A stretch of 15,736 bases of DNA from Candidatus Tenderia sp. (GTDB lineage Bacteria; Pseudomonadota; Gammaproteobacteria; Tenderiales; Tenderiaceae). Location: NCBI GenBank assembly GCA_030148045.1, contig JASBUE010000126.1:1-15736 (forward strand). The letters are read 5' to 3'. Position 1 is the first letter of the stretch; each line of letters begins with the position of its first letter. Made by a program: the position numbers and the translations under genes. The notes under the pieces were generated by a model. It saw nothing but the letters and a program-made list of their open reading frames with translations. It did not search any database and was not told the DNA's origin. Below, piece after piece: positions 10,201 to 14,949 of this stretch.

Positions 10201-10650
10201 CGACGCATTGTCTCCCAGCGCAACTATTATCGCAGCGCCCTGTTGCGCCTCGGCGTGATGAGCGACGAAGTGGAAGCCGCTGCGACACGGGTCGAGCAAA
10301 GCCTGCGGCAGACTCTGCGGGACGAGCGGGGGCGCTGGATACTCAATGAGCGCCACCGGGACAGCGCCTGTGAGCTGGCGCTCAGCGGCGTGATAGAGGA
10401 TCGCGTTCTGCGCGTGGTGATCGACCGCACCTTTGTCGACGAGAACGGCACCCGCTGGATCATCGACTACAAGACCGGCGGCCATGAAGGCGGTGATGTG
10501 GACACATTTCTCGACAGCGAACAGCTGCGCTATCAACAGCAGCTGGAACGTTATGCAGGCCTGATCCGCCTGCAGGACGAGCGTCCCATCCGGCTGGGGC
10601 TCTATTTCCCGCTGTTGCAGGCCTGGCGTACCTGGGAACCGCAAGGGTAG
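7258..10650 (+). CDS. AddA-like UvrD/Rep-family helicase with C-terminal PD-(D/E)XK nuclease
   Basis: ATP-dependent 3'-5' DNA helicase/exonuclease predicted to process double-strand breaks for recombination, 1130 aa. Superfamily 1 motifs run in order: Walker A APAGSGKT (K31), motif Ia ISFTRKAAAEMRERL, motif II VDEFQD (D423, E424), motif III LVGDPMQSIYRFREA, motif IV LSVNFRSQ, motif V TIHKSKGLEFD and motif VI VAATRARRRLH. The nuclease domain has H965 (GTVVHELL), D1056 (VVIDRTF), D1070 and K1072 (IIDYKTGG), so it looks intact. The frame is open upstream to 7108, but the ATG at 7258 is chosen. It overlaps the AddB-like gene by 8 bp (ATGAGTAA), as translationally coupled partners do, and gives the expected N-terminus a few codons before the Walker A region. 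With the AddB-like partner truncated, this would be the only complete nuclease of the pair. Confidence 0.93.
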   Translation: MSKTVVDLEQRRQALDPKDSFIVQAPAGSGKTGLITQRFLVLLARVELPEEIVAISFTRKAAAEMRERLLQALRLATKPLAEDADDYLAQTWELARAALARDNEKGWRLLHNPARLRIQTIDALCAALTRQLPVLSKFGAQPAIADDATALYLEAARATMADLEQGQDWSPAIEQLLAHLDNNLSLVEQLLVSMLARRDQWLRHLVNVREPQWRTVLEAALANTIEDVLTKCRKAFPAMQVSSLMEVVDFAAQHVADDHVLAACRGLAALPHASVDALPQWLGLCELLLAKEGGWRKRLDAKLGFPAPSGTKDKAEKALFKQKKDDIRELIDLLAEEFGLQQMLHDLRNLPAPRYSDEQWQVVEAMCELLLVAAAHLRVVFGSRGQVDFSEMAQSALAALGEAEAPSDLALALDYRIQHLLVDEFQDTSFGQFELLKRLTAGWQPDDGRTLFLVGDPMQSIYRFREAEVGLYLRARREGIGDVALTPLTLSVNFRSQAGVVDWVNQTFIDVFPASEDATVGAVAYSQAVAFHGHDGDAVQIHPWLAQDTVGEADQVIGLIQRAQRENPQGSVAVLVRARSHLAEIVAALKRTGLRYRAIEIEQLGHRPVVQDLYALTRALLHPGDRLAWLALLRAPWCGLELADLARLTQADPKAVIWQQLQDDALLGRLSTDGQQRLARLRKVFVQAMTARFRHGLRHWVEAAWLQLGGPACVDNATDLEDAEVFLALLQQLDSAGGLDELQLLDEHLAGLFALPDIEADDRLQLMTIHKSKGLEFDTVIVPGLGRKAPPDENPLLMWLERWSSGAHGELLLAPLRATGAAHDAIYTYLKSVDKRKEEYETGRVLYVAATRARRRLHLLGHTTTNEETLRPPQSGSLLKLLWPMLEPEFSRAHESVRPAESGATEFDGAFAADATLKRLELQWRPPVPAVSLEWGDETTMFEQETALEFSWAGETARHVGTVVHELLQRIAQQGLQYWDERRIVSQRNYYRSALLRLGVMSDEVEAAATRVEQSLRQTLRDERGRWILNERHRDSACELALSGVIEDRVLRVVIDRTFVDENGTRWIIDYKTGGHEGGDVDTFLDSEQLRYQQQLERYAGLIRLQDERPIRLGLYFPLLQAWRTWEPQG

Positions 10651-10921
10651 GAGGGGGGCAAGGCGATTCACCTGGGCACTGCCATCCTCTCTATCCCGGG
10701 ATTCATCATCTGCGTCACCCCTTGATGATGCGTGAGTCACGGGCGGGCGCGGCAACGCCGGGTCAAGATAGTGCCGCACATAACCGATACATCCCTGTTA
10801 GCAAGCGCCATCTGGTGGCGCAATACGGATTTGTATATCAAGTTAAGCGCCCCGCCGTCCCTTGTTATCTAAAACCGGGATGGATTGGCCGAATTTATGT
10901 GGATATCCGCTATGAAAACCT

Positions 10922-10943
10922 TTTTATGCCCCTTTTATGCCCC
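10922..10943 (+). repeat. Tandem duplication of an 11 bp unit
   Basis: TTTTATGCCCC occurs twice back to back (10922-10932 and 10933-10943). It lies in non-coding sequence. No function is evident; replication slippage would explain it. Confidence 0.7.
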
Positions 10944-11052
10944 GATGTGTTGCGTGCCCGTCGCTGTTTCCGCTCTTTTGAGGATCAACAACTAGGCTGG
11001 ATGTTCGCCAACAAATTGCCACTAGCGGCCCATCAAAATGGTGTCATTTATG

Positions 11053-11082
11053 TTGAAAACGTAACACCAATAGTGTTACGAT
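11053..11082 (+). promoter_or_regulatory. Possible promoter with an embedded 21 bp palindromic operator
   Basis: TTGAAA (11053-11058) and TACGAT (11077-11082) form a plausible -35/-10 pair with an 18 bp spacer. Most of that spacer, and part of the -10, is the palindrome CGTAACACCA-A-TAGTGTTACG (11060-11080), an inverted repeat of 10-1-10 with 9 of 10 positions paired. This size and symmetry resemble Fur-family (Zur/Nur-like) operators. A site between -35 and -10 is also where MerR-type activators bind. No regulator gene of either kind lies in the window. It is the nearest strong candidate control site upstream of the metal-type operon, about 240 bp before its first start codon. Confidence 0.5.
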
Positions 11083-11217
11083 AAAAACATATGTGCTACA
11101 CCAAGGCATATTACTACATATTGATTGTGGTTTTTGATTGATTGGATTTACAGCAGTGATTACGAAGAAGGATGAAGAGATGTTTGAAAACAGCAGTCAG
11201 CTACAAAATAAACCAGC

Positions 11218-11438
11218 GGCGGATTCAAGTCTGAAGTGCAACTTTGACTAACCAGAGACAATGAGGCGGTGATATGCGGTAACCCCCGGCCTCTTTGACG
11301 CCAATCGAAGTTGCCAGGATGAGCTATACGCATAGCACCGAAGAAGAACAATGCCAGATATACGAGCTGCGCAAGGAGGGATACACGCTGGAGGCGATCG
11401 GGCAGAGCTTGGGACGGAGCAAGTCCACGATCAGCCGG
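11218..11438 (+). mobile_element. IS30-family insertion sequence remnant (left end plus first 40 transposase codons)
   Basis: The sequence GATTCAAGTCTGAAGTGCAAC (11222-11242; two near-identical half-motifs GATTCAA and TGCAAC separated by 8 bases) matches, from memory, the layout of IS30-family terminal inverted repeats, in the orientation expected for a left end. About 75 bp later comes an ATG (11319) opening the typical IS30 transposase N-terminus MSYTHSTEEEQCQIYELRKE, with the HTH ending in GRSKSTISR. Similarity to IS30 ends abruptly after that Arg (11438). No DDE catalytic domain and no right end are present, so the element cannot move. Confidence 0.6.
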
Positions 11439-11641
11439 CATGTTCACCGTAGGGTGATCCACACCCATGCTCATCGCATGATGACGGTCATCATACCCAT
11501 CATCGCTATGAGGAAGTCGTGGGTGAGCATTGCCACGAACATACCCACGAAACGGTGGAGCACTGCCATCGGCACGAACACGACGATAATCATCAACACG
11601 AAGAACCACTAACCTATCCAACAACAGAGGAAGAAAAATGA
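11319..11641 (+). pseudogene. IS30-type HTH fused to a histidine-rich tail, with a -1 frame break
   Basis: The frame from ATG 11319 gives 40 residues of an IS30/HTH_38 helix-turn-helix, then HVHRRVIHTHAHR up to base 11477. After that the same frame loses its character and stops at 11610-11612. In the -1 frame, from CAT at 11477, the reading becomes strikingly His-rich: HDDGHHTHHRYEEVV, then GEHCHEHTHETVEHCHRHEH, then DDNHQHEEPLTY, ending at TGA 11639-11641. That stop overlaps the next gene's ATG (ATGA), a hallmark of a translated upstream frame. Joined, the product is 107 aa with about 20 His and 2 Cys in the last 67 residues. The His-rich frame alone has no ATG; the only candidates are GTG codons (such as 11519, with AGGAA just before it). 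It is probably a metal-binding protein, perhaps a metal-responsive DNA-binding one. No classic slippery heptamer is visible at the break, so mutation or sequence error is likelier than programmed shifting. Confidence 0.6.
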
Positions 11642-12726
11642 AATCTGACAAAACATTAAATACCAGCTATCTAGTTGCAAAGTCGAATACTCTGTGTCGA
11701 TCAAGGAACGACAATAGAGAAAAAGTATTCGCTCAACGAGCAGGCGGTGCTATCCTCGGCGGTGCCGTCTTGCTTATGGCGTCAACAACCGTGTTTGCAC
11801 ACGGCGAGTCACTTAGAGGGGGTGGCTCGGGCAGTGTCAATACCGTGGGTGCGGCCATCCTGGAGGAAAAGGTGATCGGCCTGCGCTGGGATGCGCGCCG
11901 CTATGAGACTTTCACCGATCAGCAGATGATCGATTTCAAGGCTGATGGCGAAGATGTTCACATGCACTCGAGTGAGGACGCCTATTTTCTTTCGTTTGGC
12001 TTTCCGGTCAATGAAGATATGGATATCAACCTGATGTTACAATACAACAATTTCAAGGGTTTTAAAGATAACGGCGACCAATTCGCCAACAACTGTTTTG
12101 ATGCCACACCTGCCGTTAAAGGCGACCCAAGTACTGCTAACTGTATCTCTCCCACCAATGAGTCCCCGGGATTTGGCGATATGCTGGTAACAGGCCGCTA
12201 CCGTTTTTTTAATGATGGCGATAATCAGTGGGCTTCTGTTTTCGGCGTCATTCTACCCACCGGTAAAATTACTAACAGAACCGACAACGGCGAAATTATC
12301 GGTACGCACAACCAGCCAGGAAGTGGTGCCATCACCTTTCAGGGCGGTATCGCCTTCAGCGGTCACCTGACGGAAAAGGTTGCCGTCGACGCGGATGCGA
12401 TATACCGTTTTAGCACCGAGGGCGCCAAGGAGTTCCGTCCAGGGAGCTCCTGGCAGCTTGATGTGGCGGCGAGTTTTGCTCACCACAGCTCGGTTGTTCC
12501 GGTGATCGAACTCAATGGCATCTTCTTCGATCAGGATATTGAGAACGATGAGGTCAAGAAAAACAGCGGCGGCGATGTGGTCTACCTGTCACCTGGCGTC
12601 AATTTCAAATTCAACGACAAACAGGGTATCTATACAAACTTCTCTTACCCTGTTTATCAGGAATTGGGCGGGATATCCAACGATGAAAAATATCGCTGGA
12701 GTGTAGGCTGGAGCACTGCCCTTTAA
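11638..12726 (+). CDS. Outer-membrane beta-barrel transporter-like protein (resembles the MetA-pathway/PF13557 type)
   Basis: 362 aa. A long basic N-region (about 35 residues) precedes a hydrophobic core (GGAILGGAVLLMAS) and a cleavage site VFA/HGES near residue 54, so the predicted mature protein begins with His. The rest alternates polar and aromatic residues as in beta-barrels. It has the segments GFGDMLVTGRYRFF, GVILPTGK and HNQPGSGAITFQGGIAF, seen in 'transporter' proteins of the phenol-degradation MetA type, and ends in a strand (WSVGWSTAL). C153 and C169 could form a disulfide in an external loop, and H108/H110 (DVHMH) are possible metal ligands. GAGG lies about 7 bases before the ATG, and the start overlaps the stop of the His-rich frame (ATGA). 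Only 18 bp separate it from the DUF4198 gene. Role inferred: passage or display of the operon's substrate at the outer membrane. Confidence 0.75.
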   Translation: MKSDKTLNTSYLVAKSNTLCRSRNDNREKVFAQRAGGAILGGAVLLMASTTVFAHGESLRGGGSGSVNTVGAAILEEKVIGLRWDARRYETFTDQQMIDFKADGEDVHMHSSEDAYFLSFGFPVNEDMDINLMLQYNNFKGFKDNGDQFANNCFDATPAVKGDPSTANCISPTNESPGFGDMLVTGRYRFFNDGDNQWASVFGVILPTGKITNRTDNGEIIGTHNQPGSGAITFQGGIAFSGHLTEKVAVDADAIYRFSTEGAKEFRPGSSWQLDVAASFAHHSSVVPVIELNGIFFDQDIENDEVKKNSGGDVVYLSPGVNFKFNDKQGIYTNFSYPVYQELGGISNDEKYRWSVGWSTAL

Positions 12727-12744
12727 TCAACGCGGGAGATCATT

Positions 12745-13551
12745 ATGAGAAACAGACCATGGTTTGATCGTTGGTTAATCAGGGTAATCGTAATGGCCGG
12801 TATGGCGGGCGCAGTTGCGCCCGCCTACGCTCATTTCCAGATGATTATCCCCTCTGATGAAATTGTCTCCGCCGGTGAGAGCCGCCAGCTTGATCTCAAC
12901 CTGATTTTTACTCATCCTTTTGAAGGCATGGGGCTCAATATGAAAAAGCCCAAACGTTTCGGCGTCTGGGTGGCGGGGGAAGAGATCGATCTGCTCGGCA
13001 GTCTCCAAGAGACCAGTTACCGGGACCGAGCGGGCGATACCCTATCGGCCTACCAAACCCGTTACAAAATTCGTAAACCGGGCGATCATCTCTTTTTCGT
13101 AGAGCCTCAGCCCTACTGGGAAGCCGCGGAAGATCGCTTCATCATCCACTACACCAAAACTGTCGTAAATGCCTTTGGCATGGAAGAGGGCTGGGACCAA
13201 GAACTGGGGTTAAAGGCTGAAATCATTCCTCTGACAAGGCCTTACGGACTTTGGACCAACAACCTGTTTCGGGGTGTAGTCAAACACAACGGTAAACCGG
13301 CGCCTTTTGCCCGTGTTGAAGTGGAGTATTACAACGAGATGGGTGAAATGACTGCACCTGCTGATGCGTTCATTACCCAGATTGTCAAGACGGATGCCAA
13401 TGGTGTGTTTGCCTTTTCGATGCCTAAATCGGGGTGGTGGGGAATGGCGGCCTTGGTGGAAAGTGGTGACACCATGGATCACGACGGTAAAGACTACCCT
13501 GTTGAGCTGGGTGCCGTGCTATGGATCAAAGCGCATGATATTGAGGAGTAG
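12745..13551 (+). CDS. DUF4198 periplasmic protein
   Basis: 268 aa with a signal peptide (IRVIVMAGMAGAVAPAYA) cleaved after about residue 29, giving a mature N-terminus HFQMIIPS. This is the usual DUF4198 beginning, an N-terminal His a few residues before a Pro. The C-terminal half (from about residue 170, NLFRGVVKHNGKPAPFARVEVEYY) looks like an Ig-like/carboxypeptidase-regulatory-type beta domain, followed by KTDANGVFAFSMPKSGWWGMAAL. DUF4198 proteins often accompany nickel/cobalt uptake systems (NikK) and other envelope metal genes. The ribosome site GGGAG (12734-12738) lies 6 bases before the ATG. It sits in the middle of the operon, and its last codons (GAG GAG TAG) contain the ribosome site of the next gene. 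The metal and whether it is carried or delivered are unknown. Confidence 0.85.
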   Translation: MRNRPWFDRWLIRVIVMAGMAGAVAPAYAHFQMIIPSDEIVSAGESRQLDLNLIFTHPFEGMGLNMKKPKRFGVWVAGEEIDLLGSLQETSYRDRAGDTLSAYQTRYKIRKPGDHLFFVEPQPYWEAAEDRFIIHYTKTVVNAFGMEEGWDQELGLKAEIIPLTRPYGLWTNNLFRGVVKHNGKPAPFARVEVEYYNEMGEMTAPADAFITQIVKTDANGVFAFSMPKSGWWGMAALVESGDTMDHDGKDYPVELGAVLWIKAHDIEE

Positions 13552-13556
13552 CCCTC

Positions 13557-14195
13557 ATGATGAATGCTGTTAGTTTTGCCCGACTCTCCCCCTCGTGGAA
13601 ATTGCTGGTCACCGGTTTTGTGATTGTCCTTGGCAGCGGTTATCTCGCCGCTGTGTTTAATGCGGCGTTGTCAGTCGGTATGAACCCGCAAGCCATCGCC
13701 GACCACTACGGCGATAAAAGCCTCACCAGCGCTGAAGCGTCGGCCATCGAAAAGCAGGGTTTTGTCGAGGAGGAATTCTCCTTTGATGACGAGGCCGACA
13801 TGGGTGGTATGAGTATGGAGGGGATGGATCATTCACAAATGGATATGCCGGGCATGGACCATGGCAGCGCTGCCAGTGGCGATGACACCCTGCCGCCGCA
13901 GATTCTGGCTCAGGTTTCTCATGTGCATCTGCTCTCGTTCTCTCTGTTGTTGCTGGCAATGGGAGGATTGCTCTGCCTGACTCAGTTGACAGAATCGATC
14001 AAAGCCTTGCTCGTATCACTCCTTTTTTTGGGGCTCTGGGGTGACATTATGAGTCTAAACCTGGTGCGCTTTGTCTCCGGCAGCTTTGCCTACCTGACCG
14101 TTGCCATGGGCACAATCATTGGCCTCTGCTTTGCTTTCATCTCGCTTCGTGTGTTGTGGGAGCTGTGGCTGATGAAGCCGAAATACGAAAATTAA
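13557..14195 (+). CDS. Inner-membrane protein with a Met/His-rich periplasmic loop
   Basis: 212 aa, family not recognised. Hydrophobic segments are at about 17-40, 124-144, 147-165 and 178-203, suggesting four membrane helices. The hydrophilic stretch of about 41-122 between the first two begins with an acidic part (EEEFSFDDEAD) and holds a Met/His cluster at 82-102 (M82, M85, M87, M90, H92, M95, M97, M100, H102; local pattern MDHSQMDMPGMDH). Such clusters are typical of periplasmic copper-binding proteins. H122 and H124 (SHVHLL) at the start of the second helix could bind metal or heme. The start is ATG 13557 with GAGGAG (13543-13548) 8 bases upstream; ATG 13560 is possible. It has 5 bp spacing from the DUF4198 gene. 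Role inferred: membrane step of the operon's metal or electron pathway. Confidence 0.7.
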   Translation: MMNAVSFARLSPSWKLLVTGFVIVLGSGYLAAVFNAALSVGMNPQAIADHYGDKSLTSAEASAIEKQGFVEEEFSFDDEADMGGMSMEGMDHSQMDMPGMDHGSAASGDDTLPPQILAQVSHVHLLSFSLLLLAMGGLLCLTQLTESIKALLVSLLFLGLWGDIMSLNLVRFVSGSFAYLTVAMGTIIGLCFAFISLRVLWELWLMKPKYEN

Positions 14196-14228
14196 CCTTA
14201 TGTCTACGCGAAACAACGAGGAACAGTC

Positions 14229-14840
14229 ATGAAACTAACGATACAAAAACCGTTGTCGCACTTTTTTGCACCATTACTGGCTATTGGTCTTGCTTTCGGC
14301 CTCAGTGCCTGGCCGCAGGAGGTCGAAGCCCACAAGGGCCACGCCAGTCCCATGGTCACCTTTATGGAAACCAAGGCAGCCTTAAAAACGATGCTGCCCA
14401 ACGGTGCCAAAATCGTCAAACGCAAACAGCCGTTGAAAGAGGGTGCCGTCGAATGGGCGGAAAAAACCTATGGTGTTGAACTGAAAGACGAGATCTATAG
14501 CTATTACCTCGCCACAGATAAAAGCAGTGACGCAATACTTGGGGCGGCTTATGTCACGCAAGTGCACTATCGCCATGGCGATCTGAAAATCGCCGTCGGC
14601 ATCGATGCCGAACATCGAATCACCCAGGCGGCGATTCTCGGCATCAACGAAAAATATGTGGTGGATTTTGACGGTAACGTCGGTACCGGTTTGATCAGCG
14701 ATTACGCCGGCCTCTCCGTCAAGGAGCTGATTGCCAAAGCTGATGAGCTGGCCTCAGCGGATAAACCCACGCGAGATTTTGCGGCCGCGGTGCGGGATGC
14801 CGCCCTGGTCTTGCTTGCTTTACAGGATAGTGCGCATTAA
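14229..14840 (+). CDS. Periplasmic FMN_bind-like protein lacking the flavinylation motif
   Basis: 203 aa with a signal peptide (APLLAIGLAFGLSAWP) cleaved near VEA/HKGH (residue 34), so the mature protein would start with His. Residues about 100-200 follow the layout of FMN_bind domains (RnfG/NqrC/NosR type): a beta strand GAAYVTQV, then DLKIAVGIDAEHRITQAAIL, GLISDYAGLSVKEL and a final helix DFAAAVRDAALVLLAL. Where flavinylated members have SGATxTS before that helix, this one has SADKPTRD (176-183), so covalent FMN attachment by ApbE is not expected. GAGGAA (14217-14222) lies 6 bases before the ATG, and the gap to the membrane-protein gene is 33 bp. It is the last gene of the operon, facing mltD. 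The fold assignment is my own alignment by eye. Confidence 0.6.
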   Translation: MKLTIQKPLSHFFAPLLAIGLAFGLSAWPQEVEAHKGHASPMVTFMETKAALKTMLPNGAKIVKRKQPLKEGAVEWAEKTYGVELKDEIYSYYLATDKSSDAILGAAYVTQVHYRHGDLKIAVGIDAEHRITQAAILGINEKYVVDFDGNVGTGLISDYAGLSVKELIAKADELASADKPTRDFAAAVRDAALVLLALQDSAH

Positions 14841-14949
14841 AAACTTGTTAGAAACCTACCTCATAATTCCCCGCGCACCGGACCAGAATCGCCACGGTCG
14901 CGGTCGCCAGGAATTGATGAGATAGATGTAAATCGGGTGGCTGGGGGCT
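14841..14949. other. Convergent spacer between the operon and mltD
   Basis: A 109 bp gap between converging genes where a bidirectional terminator would be expected. I see no strong hairpin followed by a T run on either strand. Confidence 0.5.

Larger units (their letters stand above)
10651..11318. other. Intergenic spacer, AT-richer, with palindrome, small repeats and IS30 left end
   Basis: No convincing gene is seen in these 668 bases. The first 150 bp stay GC-rich; from about 10830 the sequence turns AT-richer than the flanking genes. Contents: a weak CATCATC...GATGATG hairpin (10704-10730) without a T run, a 6 bp hairpin GCGCCA/TGGCGC (10805-10821), a tandem TTTTATGCCCC duplication (10922-10943), a 21 bp palindrome in a possible promoter (11053-11082) and an IS30-family end at about 11218-11243. 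An open frame at 10722-11084 has no ribosome site and no recognisable motif, so it is not called. Confidence 0.6.

Noticed and set aside
10704..10730. CATCATC...GATGATG hairpin as terminator of the AddA-like gene
   Set aside because: Only 7 bp of stem, a 13-base loop and no T run.
10805..10821. GCGCCA/TGGCGC hairpin
   Set aside because: A short 6 bp stem of a kind common by chance in GC-rich DNA, with no associated T run.
10722..11084. Open frame of 120 codons between the AddA-like gene and the operon
   Set aside because: No ribosome site, no recognisable motif, a composition shift in its middle, and its end runs through the palindrome.
11156..11251. Short frame of 31 codons (GTG start) or 23 codons (ATG at 11180)
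   Set aside because: It runs through the apparent IS30 end and has no clear ribosome site or family; probably chance.
11440..11480. Programmed -1 frameshifting in the HTH-His gene
   Set aside because: No A AAA AAG-type slippery heptamer or obvious downstream stem at the switch point; mutation or sequence error is simpler.
11160..11651. 163-codon frame on the minus strand
   Set aside because: It is the reverse complement of the HTH and His-rich coding sequence; His codons read backwards give a long open frame.
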